NCBI GenBank assembly: GCA_021307325.1
Contig: CP089931.1
Coordinates: 1,388,979-1,452,978 of the forward strand
Length of the DNA stretch: 64,000 nt
DNA from: Peptoniphilus sp. GNH
GTDB lineage: Bacteria; Bacillota; Clostridia; Tissierellales; Peptoniphilaceae
Direction: 5' to 3'
The translations under genes were made by a program, and so were the position numbers. Positions 22,901-31,600 of the stretch are shown here, piece after piece. The notes below the pieces were generated by a model. The model was given only the letters and a program-made list of their open reading frames with translations. It made no database searches and had not been told where the DNA came from. Position 1 is the first letter of the stretch. Every line of letters starts with the position of its first letter.

Positions 22901-23146
22901 AAAAATGTAATATTTAATGCAAACGGAGGCTATTATGAAAGCGAAAATGAAGATGACGATGTAATAAGGATGAAGTTAATAAAAGTTAAATATGGAGAAG
23001 ATGCTGTGAATCCTCCAATTCCTAAAAGAGACGGCCATAAGTTTTTGGGGTGGTCTGATAGCAATGTTGGAAGTGTAAATGAAAATGTTTTAAAAAACAT
23101 TAGGGAAAATAAGACCGTCTATGCGATATGGAAGAAACTTAACTAG
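19934..23146 (+). CDS. Surface protein: N-terminal SLH domains plus nine B-repeats
   Basis: A 1070-residue exported protein. A signal peptide (cleavage near SNSNA) is followed by two to three SLH-like modules (residues ~30-175; GYITRAETLKIIAYSLG, NHWARNIIAFSK, GYPDGTFKPDEKIRNAEVL) that should bind the pyruvylated cell-wall polymer. A short Ser-rich linker then leads into about nine InlB/Listeria-Bacteroides type B-repeats of ~75-81 residues (pattern NANGGKF ... GWS ... KTVYAVW). Four central units are nearly identical at DNA level. A non-repeat insert lies at residues ~396-500. It lies 8 bases before the subtilase gene, so they form an operon. Likely adhesin or S-layer component; ligand unknown. 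Confidence 0.88.
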   Translation: MRRKYILFFMSFIMILCSNSNAMSMDKIERLKTDKIIEGRENGDLDLDGYITRAETLKIIAYSLGYENDIKSYTDLESFKDVPENHWARNIIAFSKKVRLKNGNFLINGYPDGTFKPDEKIRNAEVLNLLLKAYHKDFNQKFLSEGNWSKSIVKFAKEAGFLEETEIEKGNELALRRNAFICLENAREYKNEKNEKNATKNENKDHSYSSVSSSSDYSRSWNFYKLHNEKVETPNIGKETRHELTVVLDANGGKFENGELNKTVKLEMGQDLNQTEKPIKEGFKFMGWSLVADGAVDGNILKNIQENKTVFAVWDKIKEDIQEKSYEISFDANGGQFEKTSKTKINVKEGKSCNPPVPTRTGYVFKGWSERPNGDIDNSLLDNIKASKRIYAIWDMECIILNQDGYDGDIPFVYADRNEDIQILFKDKAEDIIAKLGSIELEHDSGTFKNPVNERIKGIAVSELKLNKNIGKFIEICLDDNEDNKTYLKIAIKEKSADDKLKNEYCVKFDASKGKFDDNSKEKDIKTVQGRSLFFTYPEPKREGYVFLGWSSKADGNVELDLINNIQSDKTVYAVWMELKKPDMVKVIYNANGGKFKESEIYEEDVVKGQNAHNSNKPTRAGFKLIGWSLKKDGQVDNDILKNIQTSKTVYAVWEEIKEAPVQLMITLNPNGGRFSDTIGNKIIRVNKGSNMDNIEAPKKEGYKFKGWSSSMVGNKVDKDILKNIQTSKTVYAVWEEIKEAPVQLMITLNPNGGRFSDTIGNKIIRVNKGSNMDNIEAPKKEGYKFKGWSSSMVGNKVDKDILKNIQTSKTVYAVWEEIKEAPVQLMITLNPNGGRFSDTIGNKIIRVNKGSNMDNIEAPKKEGYKFKGWSSSMVGNKVDNDILKNIQTSKTVYAVWEEIKEAPVQLMITLNPNGGRFNGTIGNKIIRVNKGSNMDNIEAPKKEGYKFMGWSSSMVGSKVDKDILKNIQTSKTVYAVWEEIKNPQKEVFKNVIFNANGGYYESENEDDDVIRMKLIKVKYGEDAVNPPIPKRDGHKFLGWSDSNVGSVNENVLKNIRENKTVYAIWKKLN
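21896..22867 (+). repeat. Four tandem 243-bp near-identical B-repeat units
   Basis: Units start at 21896, 22139, 22382 and 22625, each encoding 81 residues beginning EEIKEAPVQLMITLNPNGG. The first three differ only at single positions (for example Lys/Asn before DILKN). The fourth has NGT for SDT, FMG for FKG and Ser for Asn. About 48 bases 5' of the first unit share the repeat too. Such identity marks recent expansion or gene conversion. Confidence 0.95.
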
Positions 23147-23154
23147 GAGTTCAA

Positions 23155-26100
23155 ATGAAAAAAATCAAAAGAATATTTGTATGTGTAATGTCTCTCATAC
23201 TCTTTATTTCAAATTTTTCATATGCTGGAGAATTGAAAAAAGAGCCGATTATAAATAAGCTTCCGGATTACGTTAGAAAAGCCAAAACTGGTGAATATCT
23301 TGATGTAATTATAAATTTAAAAGATCAGACGGACACGAGTGCAATAAAAACAAAAGAAGAAAACAAACTCGTCTGTGATGATGAAACAAAAACTAAAATT
23401 ATCAGAAAAGAGATAGTAAAAAATCTTGAGCAAAACGCAAAATCTAGCCAAGAAGATGTTCTAGAAACGATAGAAGACGGTAAAAGACTAGGAGAAGTAA
23501 AAAATTTCAAATCATACTATATTATAAATTCCATTCATTTGGTTGCAAAAAAAGAATTTATAGAAAAAGTTGCAAAATTTGATGAAGTCTACGAAATTAT
23601 TGAAAATAAAACTATAAAAGAGAAAAAGGAAGAGCCGGTAAAGAAACAAGAGCTAAGGGCATTTTCTACCAGAAGTGTTCAAAAACATATACCATGGAAT
23701 TTAAAAGCTATAAATGCAATAGAAGCCCAAGATTACGTCAAAGAAAAGGAGGGAGCAGTTGTTGCTATAATTGATTCGGGTGTTGATTATAATCATCCAG
23801 CTATAAGGGATAATTATAGGGGAAACAATCCCACATTGAGGGCATACTCTTGGTATGATGCCACTAAAAATAAATTTGGAGATCAGACTTTCCCAGATGA
23901 TGCAGGAAGTCATGGCACCCATGTTTGCGGAACTATCCTTGGAAAAAACACAAAAACAGATTCTTACATGGGAGTTGCTCCTGATGCAAAATGGATAGCG
24001 GTAAAAATATTTAATGAAAGAGGAGAAACCACAACCGACTATATAATAAGGGCATGCGAATGGATTATGGCACCGTATGGATCAGATGGGATTAAAAGAC
24101 CGGATTTAGCACCTAAAGTAATAAATAATTCATGGGGTGGCGGAAAGGAAGACCATAATAATTTTTATAAAAGAATACTTAAAAGGTGGAGAGATGCAGG
24201 AATAATTCCAATTTATGCCGCAGGAAATGCAAGACAAGCTAAGCAAGGCGGTGACGGATCGGTAGGGATACCAGGGTCTTATCCAGAGGCATATACAGTC
24301 GGAGCCTTGGACTTAAATGATGAGCTCATAGATTTTTCCTATAGGGGACCATCAATCTATACAGATAAGTGGAAGCCTGATATCAGTGCACCTGGAGTAA
24401 ATATTTTGTCATCTATACCTGGACAAAGATACAGTGTTTACTCTGGCACATCTATGGCAGCGCCTCATGTCACGGGCGTTGTGGCTCTTATGCTTCAAGC
24501 AAATCCAAATTTAAATGCTAATCAAATTGAGGATATTTTGGATAAAACGGCAACGCCTTTAACGGATGATAATTTTATAAGTTCACCAAATCACGGATAT
24601 GGCTATGGCAAAGTCAACGCTTATAATGCTGTAAGGCTAGCTGAAAAACAAAAAAAGGATACAGCTATTGATGATAAAGAGATGGGTTTTTTAGAAGGCA
24701 ATGTTTATACAAGTGCTAGTGATGATATAAAGCCTGAGATAAGTGGAATTGCCAACAATTTTATTGTAAATACTTTCGACAGTTTTTTTGAAGCCAAAGT
24801 CAAGGACAATTCAGGTGTAAAGAGAGTATCTCTAAACTTAGATGATCACATATATGATATGGCGCTTATAAAGGGAAATTATATAAATGGAATTTACAGA
24901 GCAAGGATATCTCATAATTTAATAAAATCTAAAAAGCTAAAATATTTCATAGAAGCGGAAGATGTAAATGGCAATATTACTAGAGCTGATGAAAAAAATC
25001 TTTATATAAAAAACGCCTTGAAAACAGGATATAAACAGGATTTTGAAAACGACTTTAGTGGCTTTAAGTATGGCTCATGCGATCAAATAAATGATAGTGC
25101 TATAATGACTGATCCTACAACAAGTAGATATAAGTTAAAGTTTGACAAGGATGTAAATCTATGGCAATGGGGCGAGCCAACTTATGGTCCAGAAAACAAA
25201 AGTGGAAATAAAGTTCTGGGAACTGTTTTGGATGGGACATATCAAAAAATAAAAAGAAACTCATCTATTATAATGCCACTTGTAGATTTGAGCGATGAAA
25301 GAGAAGATGTTAGATTGAAGCTTGACCATTGGTATGATCTGACGGGTGGAGATAAGTATGCAAACTTCTATATCGATACGGCGGAAATTTTAATAGCAGA
25401 AGTAGGAGATGAAAAATCTGAAGAAGATCTTACCTATATACCTATAAAACAATTTAAGAAATCATCTAAGGGTTGGCAACATGAAGATATAAGTTTAAAC
25501 GATTATCTTGGCAAAAAAATTTCAATAATGTTTAAACTTGAAGAAGGAAGCCTTGCACTTAGAAAAAAATCGGCAGGGTGGTATATAGATAACATTAGTA
25601 TAGCAAGGGAAGGACAAGCTTTAGAGAGTATAATTGTTGAACCTAGTGAAAATATAAATTCAGTTGAAAATTACGAAAAAGGTTCAAAAATTCCTTTGAG
25701 TGCCAAAATTAAAGTAATGGAAACTGGTGTTGAAGTAAAGTCACAAGAGGGAAGTGGCAGATATTTTATTAAGCACCCGGCTGGGCACTATAAGCTATTA
25801 GTAGAAAAAGAGGGGTTTTTGCCACAAGAAAAAGATGTAATAATTGAAGCTGGAGCAAAAAATCACCTGGAAGATATTTACTTAAAAAAAGATTTAGGCA
25901 ATAAGTTAGAAATTGAAATACTAGATGATTTTGATTCACCCACATTTGCGAGAGTTCAAATTTATAAGAAAGATGATATAAAAGAGCTTTATTCGAAAGA
26001 GGGCTCAAAAATTGAATTTTCTAATTTGAATATTGGTAAATATAAGTTGCTTGTAAGTGGTGATGGCATACAAACACGAGAGTTGGAAATTGATTTGAAG

Positions 26101-27540
26101 TCGGATCAAAAAATTCAAGTAAGAACTAAAAAGGTCGAGTATCTTCAAAACAAATCTTGGGGCTATGAAGGGGAGCTTGCAGATAACCTGACATGCGAAG
26201 ATGATGCTAATAGACTTTTTGCTTTTGGAATTAAAAATGAAAAAACATTAGAACTTGATGAGTTGGAGATATATCTTACCAGAACAAAGGAACAAGATAA
26301 CATAAAAGGGCAAAAATATAAGGTATATATCTTTGAGGGCAATAATGATGATGGATTGCCTGGAAAGATATTATATTCAACAGAAAAAGAGTGCGAAAAA
26401 GACGGATGGAACAAGATAAAGATACCAAAAATTCAGGTAAGAGGGGACTTTTATTTAGCATATAAAAAAGATGAAGGATACTTTGGATTAGGACTTGATA
26501 GTAATAAGCCTTTTGATAACTCCTATGTTCTTTATAAGGGGGCATGGAATCCATCATCTACCCTAGGCATGTATATGATTAGAGCCATAGGAAAAGAAAT
26601 AAATCCGCAAAAGGCCAATGGTCATAAGCTTTATTTTAAATCCAACAATATAAATAGGCAGGAAAAAGTAGAGGAAATCGAAGATTTGGCAGCATACAAA
26701 TTGCCAGAACTTGATTTTGAACCTGAAATAGGAAAAGTTTTTGCTGGTTGGACAATTGAAGGAAAGGAATATCAACCTGGAGATATAATATATCCATCAA
26801 GGGATATGGAAATTTTGGCAGCATGGAAAGAAAAAGATGCGAAGCCTATAAACCCAAATACAAATCATTCGTTGAAGCCAGAAGTACCAGAGTATTTAAG
26901 TAAAAGAGAAGAAAAGACTGTTCCAATTTATTTTGGAATGATTTCAAGCTCATCAAGCTCACAAAGCGAAAATAAAAAAGAAATAGAAAAGAAAGAAGAA
27001 CAAAAGGACTATGAAAATCACTGGGCAAAAGAAGCCATAGACTTGTGTCTAGAAAAAGGATACTTTAAAGACATAGCAGATAAGTCAAACTTCAATCCGG
27101 AAAAGGCAGCAACGAGAGCAGAGTTTATAACAGTTCTTGCAAGATATGCAGGAATAAATAATAAAACTAACAAAGCAGGATTCGAAGACGTAAGTTCAGA
27201 CAAGTATTATTCTCCATTTATTTCGTGGGCAAAAGAAAACAAAATTATCTTAGGAAGAGGAAATGGAAAATTTGCTCCGGATGCCACAATAAGTAGGGCT
27301 GAAATGGCAACAATTATCCACAGAATGGCAAAAGTCCTAAAACTAGATAAGTCTACAAAAAACATGAATATAGACTTTAAAGATGCCGATGCAATTCCGG
27401 ATTGGGCAATAGATCAGGTAAAAGATCTTGTAAATCTTGGCATCATAAATGGAAACAATGACAATACATTCAATCCAAAGGGCAACTTCAAAAGAGCTGA
27501 ATTGGCACAAATAATCTACAATTTCAGCAAAAATAAATAA
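23155..27540 (+). CDS. Cell-wall-anchored subtilisin-like (S8) protease with C-terminal SLH domains
   Basis: A 1461-residue exported protease. After the signal peptide (to ~FSYA) and an I9-like propeptide region, the S8 domain has all catalytic residues: Asp207 in IIDSGVDY, His253 in GSHGTHV, Ser433 in SGTSMAAPHV, and the oxyanion Asn region. Beyond it lie a beta-sandwich region with jelly-roll features (WYIDNISI), carboxypeptidase-regulatory-like segments (HYKLLVEKEGFLPQEKD), and one B-repeat-like stretch (FAGWTIEGKEYQPGD). A Ser/Lys/Glu linker and three SLH repeats end the protein. It probably degrades host or peptide substrates at the cell surface. Second gene of the surface operon; a terminator follows. 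Confidence 0.92.
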   Translation: MKKIKRIFVCVMSLILFISNFSYAGELKKEPIINKLPDYVRKAKTGEYLDVIINLKDQTDTSAIKTKEENKLVCDDETKTKIIRKEIVKNLEQNAKSSQEDVLETIEDGKRLGEVKNFKSYYIINSIHLVAKKEFIEKVAKFDEVYEIIENKTIKEKKEEPVKKQELRAFSTRSVQKHIPWNLKAINAIEAQDYVKEKEGAVVAIIDSGVDYNHPAIRDNYRGNNPTLRAYSWYDATKNKFGDQTFPDDAGSHGTHVCGTILGKNTKTDSYMGVAPDAKWIAVKIFNERGETTTDYIIRACEWIMAPYGSDGIKRPDLAPKVINNSWGGGKEDHNNFYKRILKRWRDAGIIPIYAAGNARQAKQGGDGSVGIPGSYPEAYTVGALDLNDELIDFSYRGPSIYTDKWKPDISAPGVNILSSIPGQRYSVYSGTSMAAPHVTGVVALMLQANPNLNANQIEDILDKTATPLTDDNFISSPNHGYGYGKVNAYNAVRLAEKQKKDTAIDDKEMGFLEGNVYTSASDDIKPEISGIANNFIVNTFDSFFEAKVKDNSGVKRVSLNLDDHIYDMALIKGNYINGIYRARISHNLIKSKKLKYFIEAEDVNGNITRADEKNLYIKNALKTGYKQDFENDFSGFKYGSCDQINDSAIMTDPTTSRYKLKFDKDVNLWQWGEPTYGPENKSGNKVLGTVLDGTYQKIKRNSSIIMPLVDLSDEREDVRLKLDHWYDLTGGDKYANFYIDTAEILIAEVGDEKSEEDLTYIPIKQFKKSSKGWQHEDISLNDYLGKKISIMFKLEEGSLALRKKSAGWYIDNISIAREGQALESIIVEPSENINSVENYEKGSKIPLSAKIKVMETGVEVKSQEGSGRYFIKHPAGHYKLLVEKEGFLPQEKDVIIEAGAKNHLEDIYLKKDLGNKLEIEILDDFDSPTFARVQIYKKDDIKELYSKEGSKIEFSNLNIGKYKLLVSGDGIQTRELEIDLKSDQKIQVRTKKVEYLQNKSWGYEGELADNLTCEDDANRLFAFGIKNEKTLELDELEIYLTRTKEQDNIKGQKYKVYIFEGNNDDGLPGKILYSTEKECEKDGWNKIKIPKIQVRGDFYLAYKKDEGYFGLGLDSNKPFDNSYVLYKGAWNPSSTLGMYMIRAIGKEINPQKANGHKLYFKSNNINRQEKVEEIEDLAAYKLPELDFEPEIGKVFAGWTIEGKEYQPGDIIYPSRDMEILAAWKEKDAKPINPNTNHSLKPEVPEYLSKREEKTVPIYFGMISSSSSSQSENKKEIEKKEEQKDYENHWAKEAIDLCLEKGYFKDIADKSNFNPEKAATRAEFITVLARYAGINNKTNKAGFEDVSSDKYYSPFISWAKENKIILGRGNGKFAPDATISRAEMATIIHRMAKVLKLDKSTKNMNIDFKDADAIPDWAIDQVKDLVNLGIINGNNDNTFNPKGNFKRAELAQIIYNFSKNK
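26930..27537 (+). repeat. SLH cassette, copy 1
   Basis: The last ~600 bases of the protease gene (linker plus three SLH repeats) are nearly identical in DNA to the end of the LRR/FMN gene. Similarity stops at the stop codon. The cassette carries two units of a 9-base serine-coding repeat (TCAAGCTCA type). Confidence 0.92.
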
Positions 27541-27572
27541 ACTGATATTAGCTTCAAAAGAGGTGAGCAAAT

Positions 27573-27605
27573 AAAAAGGACCGACCAAAAAGTCGATCCT
27601 TTTTT
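27573..27605. terminator. Bidirectional terminator after the protease gene
   Basis: AAAAAGGACCGAC pairs with GTCGATCCTTTTT (one mismatch) around a CAAAAA loop. The A and T tracts serve both strands, so it also ends the convergent reverse-strand gene. Confidence 0.82.
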
Positions 27606-27650
27606 ATTATAAATAAGTTTACATAATAACTTTAAAATTAAATCTATAAA

Positions 27651-28340
27651 TCAAAGTCCCAAGAAGTGCTGGCTCAACATTAAGTTTTGCGCAAGCAAAT
27701 TTTCAAGCACTCGTCTTTGTATCACTTCTAATAGTTTAATTTGCTCTATATAGAAGTTGAAGAAGTCAGAATACAAGTCTTGATATGAAGAAAGCATAAG
27801 TTCATCTGACCTTTTGGAAGTCTCAATGTTTTCTAGCTCATCTTTTTTAGAATCTAATGCTTCTTTATTCAAAGAATCTTTTTTTGCCAAAAGTGAAATC
27901 GAATAAAGAAGTGCCTCGTCTTTATTTATCTTTGATATGGCGGTGCCGCCATTAAAAGATGACTTCACTGTTATTTCATCCATATCTTTTATTTCTCTAA
28001 AATCGGCGTCTACAAGGAGATAGCAAGATGTTTTTTCATAATCTTTTTGTGATAGATAGGGATCTGATTTCACTTCTCCAAGAGCATACTTGTCTCCTGC
28101 ACAAATCCAAATCAAATCACCCTTATTAATCCTTGAAAGGGAATTAAAATATGCGTTTATTTGCCTCTTGTCCTTAGGATTTTCAAATAAGAGTATTTTT
28201 TTAAGGTCTTGAACATTTTTTGCATCCTTGTAGAACAATGGAGCGAAATAAGAGTTTTCTATAAAAATAGAATAGTATTTTTCCTGGTCTTTTAATGACC
28301 TCAAATTATACCTGAAGACTTGTCTTTTGTCTGTTTTCAT
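27651..28340 (-). CDS. Unrecognised protein, possible PUA/EVE-like fold
   Basis: I do not recognise this 229-residue protein. The start at 28340 is preceded by GGAGG at a 5-base spacing, so the longer reading (ATG at 28409) is rejected. The segment SRINKGDLIWICAGDKYALG followed by EVKSDPYL has the look of the beta-barrel of PUA/EVE-like nucleic-acid-binding or small-molecule domains, but this is an impression. The C-terminal third is a charged helical region ending in SQHFLGL. No signal peptide or membrane segment, so it is cytosolic, isolated between two surface-protein genes on the opposite strand. Confidence 0.7.
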   Translation of the reverse strand: MKTDKRQVFRYNLRSLKDQEKYYSIFIENSYFAPLFYKDAKNVQDLKKILLFENPKDKRQINAYFNSLSRINKGDLIWICAGDKYALGEVKSDPYLSQKDYEKTSCYLLVDADFREIKDMDEITVKSSFNGGTAISKINKDEALLYSISLLAKKDSLNKEALDSKKDELENIETSKRSDELMLSSYQDLYSDFFNFYIEQIKLLEVIQRRVLENLLAQNLMLSQHFLGL

Positions 28341-28408
28341 TTTTTCCTCCATTTGTGATTTCTCATCCTTATCCATCCTCATTATATTACTGGGCTTTAA
28401 AAAGTTCA

Positions 28409-28528
28409 AGAAATGGACCTTCTAAAGCAAATGATATAGCTGAAGAAATAGTGTATTTTTCAAGCAAAAAAGACCGATTCACAGGCTCAAATGTTAAATA
28501 TATTTCAAGTATTTTTTTTATAAAATGA
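28409..28528 (+). pseudogene. Short remnant resembling the C-terminus of an SDR/FabG reductase
   Basis: An open stretch of about 39 codons reads NGPSKANDIAEEIVYFSS then KKDRFTGSNVKYIS and stops. It resembles the SDR C-terminal pattern PxDIAexVxFLaSdxaxfiTGxxxxVdGG, but has lost the GG and everything upstream. No start or ribosome binding site belongs to it. I read it as gene debris in the intergenic gap; a chance match is possible. Confidence 0.4.
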
Positions 28529-28608
28529 TTAAATTTAGGATAATTAATACAAATATTATTTGATTTGCAAAAATTTTAATATTTTTTAAATTGTATTCGA
28601 TTAATTCA

Positions 28609-28636
28609 TTGACAAAGGCAAAGACTATGGTATCAT
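28609..28636 (+). promoter_or_regulatory. Promoter of the LRR/FMN surface gene
   Basis: TTGACA and TATCAT are 16 bp apart. The start codon is 44 bases downstream, after GTAGGAGGA. Confidence 0.65.
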
Positions 28637-28679
28637 GAAGTTTAAGATAACTGTTATCAATAAAGAGTAGGAGGATTTT

Positions 28680-31600
28680 ATGAAGAAAGTAAGAAAGTCG
28701 CTTAGTTTACTTTTGGCTTTTGTAATTTTATTTTCTTGTTTTCCAGGACGGATGATAAATGCAGAAGAAATTTCTACAAAAGTAGACTCGAGAAGAGAAA
28801 GCGCTGATGCGAAAGAGTGGAGTGAGGAGGATTTCTTTTTTGAGGGAGTATCCTTTTCAAAACTAACTGCAAAGGGCAAGGCTAAATTAAAGGCAAACAA
28901 TGGAGTTTTGTATTTTCCTAGCCTAAAGACGAGCCATGGCAATCCTATTTGCGGGATTAAACAATCCGGATTTACAAATCTGGGAATAAAGTCTGTTGGT
29001 TTTTCTGATCAAATAACAGAAATAGGCGGTCAAGCTTTTTATGGAAACAATATAGAAGAGCTTAATTTACCTAACACTATTAAAGAAATAGGATTTGCTG
29101 CATTTAAAAAGAATGAAATCAAGAGCTTGACTTTGCCAGACTCTCTTGTAGAGATTGCCGCATCTTCTTTTGCAGAAAACAATATTTCTGATGTGGTAGT
29201 GCCAGATTCAGTAACAAAAATTTTTAAAGATGCCTTTGACAAAAGCACAAATTTACATATTTCACAAGTAGACAAGATAGAATTTCAAAATTGTAAAAAA
29301 GAAGATTTCACTATAACAGCTAAGGCATCTGATAAATCTGCTAAATATACAGAAGAAGATTTTACTGTAAGAGAAAGAGCTAGGGAAGAGGAAGGTCTTG
29401 TGATAACTGGACTTAGCAGCCAAGGCCAAGAAAAGAGAAAGACTAGCCACGTTTTAAATATTCCATCAGTCATAGATGGCAAAAAGGTAAAAATCATCGG
29501 CAAGTCAGCGTTTTTCAATAGGTCAACAGATGATGCTTCAATTTCCTTTGAAGAAGTTATTTTGCCATCATATCTAGAAAAGATAGAAGATGGCGCCTTT
29601 GCTGGAAACTCAATATCTAAAATTGATTTTCCAGATAGTCTTAAAGTAATTGAACAAAATTCTTTCTGCTTCAATAAGTTAGAAAGTCTTAGGATTCCAA
29701 ACTCAGTAGAGAAAGTAGGGTTACATTCTTTTGCTTATAATAAACTTAAAAATGTTGAAATAGATAACACAAAGGGCAAAGTTAGCATAGACAGCATGGC
29801 TTTTGACGACCAAGAGGGCGGTGGACTAGTCAAATTTATCTATTTGAGAGATGCAAAGAAAAATGTAGATAAATACAAAATAAATTTCAATTTAGACAAA
29901 GGAGTCACACTATCTACAAGCCCAGCTAATGAAGCAAAAGAAGGAGAAAAAGTAAGCCTGTCCTATAAGATTACTGATGATACAAAAGAAATATTGAAAG
30001 TAAGTGTAAAAAAAGGACAATATTTCAACTTGCCTATCAAAGATAACAGCTTTATTATGCCGTCGGCAGATGTGACTATTGAGATAAAATTAAAGGACAA
30101 ATATTCACTTGATAAATGGTGTGCAGAGGATTTCATCTACTACACTTATGATCCAGACCCAGACAATGAGGATGCTCAAGCATATTATTGTTTGAAAGGT
30201 CTATCCGAAAAAGGGATAAAAAAACTTGAAAACAACAAAAACCTTGTTTTACCTGAGAAAGATCCAAATGGATATAAGCCGGTATGGGTAGAAGAAGATG
30301 CCTTCAAGGACAAAAATATTGAAAGTGTAGAAATACCTGGAAATTACACCCATATCCAAAGCAGGGCCTTTAAAAATTGTGGCATAAAAAATCTTAAATT
30401 ACACGATGGACTTCTTTATGTTCAAGACAGTGCCTTTGAAAATAATGAACTGACAAATTTAACATTGCCAGAAACATTCAAATATCCATCCAAATCAGCT
30501 TTTAAGGGAAATAAACTGACAAGTCTTGTACTTCCTAATTCTTGTACATCCATAGGACCAAGCTCTTTTATGGACAACCAAATAGCAAGCCTTACGCTAG
30601 GAAACAAAACGGATCGTATTTGGGCAGAGGCATTTAAAAACAACAAAATAAAGGAAGTAAATATACCTTTAAGCTTAAAGAAGGGCTGTATAGAAAGAGA
30701 TGCTTTCGATGGAAACATTGGCAAGGAAAATCCACTTAAAAAAGGCGAAAATAAGGTAATCCTTTGGACACCTCAAAAGAATAATCCAAACAATATAAAA
30801 GCAGGAAACAACTATATAGTAGATCCTAAACAAGCTGAGAAGCAAACAGTTGAGTTTGTAGCAAGTGATTTTTCTTATGAAAAAGATAAGGTTTCAGATT
30901 TTTCAAAAGAAGGCTTAAAGAAATACAAGAAGCTGGGAGAAGATGTTACTTTAAAATTGCCGGAAGTAGACACTAAGGGAAAGAAAGTCACAGGAGTAGC
31001 TGATTATGCTTTTAGTGATATAGATCCTCAAATAAAGAAAATTGTAATACCAAATGGCTATGAAACTATAGGAGAACAAGCATTTTCAAGTTCTGGCTTA
31101 ACAGAAATCGAATTACCAGACTCTATGCTTTATATAGAGGGAAATGCGTTTTTAAATTATGAACAAATAACAGTAAAATGCTATGTTTCCTCTGATAAAA
31201 TCAAAGAAACAATTGGAGATAGTGGTAATTTCTGGGAAGTTATTGTAAGGAATACAAGCTCTGAACCTTCAAAACCGGATAAGCACGAATCAGAATGGAC
31301 AGCCGAAGATTTCAAATATAAAGAAATGCCCATTAAATATGAAGAAAACAATGTAGAGACCACAGTAAACTTGAATGCAGTTGCGGGATTTTCTGAAGCG
31401 GGATTAAAAAAATCCAAGACTCTAAAAAAACTTGTGCTTCCAAGTGAGGATACCAAGGGCAAAAAAGTTGAAGCTATAACTGATTTAGCTTTCATGGGTG
31501 CATATGGCAAAAAGGGAATCACTGGTGATCTGTCAATACCTGAAGGCTACAAATATATCGGTCAAATGGCCTTTGCTTTTAATAATATAAGCGGAGAGGT

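Noticed and set aside
21919-22902. Four identical reverse-strand open frames at 243-base spacing
   Set aside because: They are antisense shadows of the tandem B-repeat units in the surface gene.
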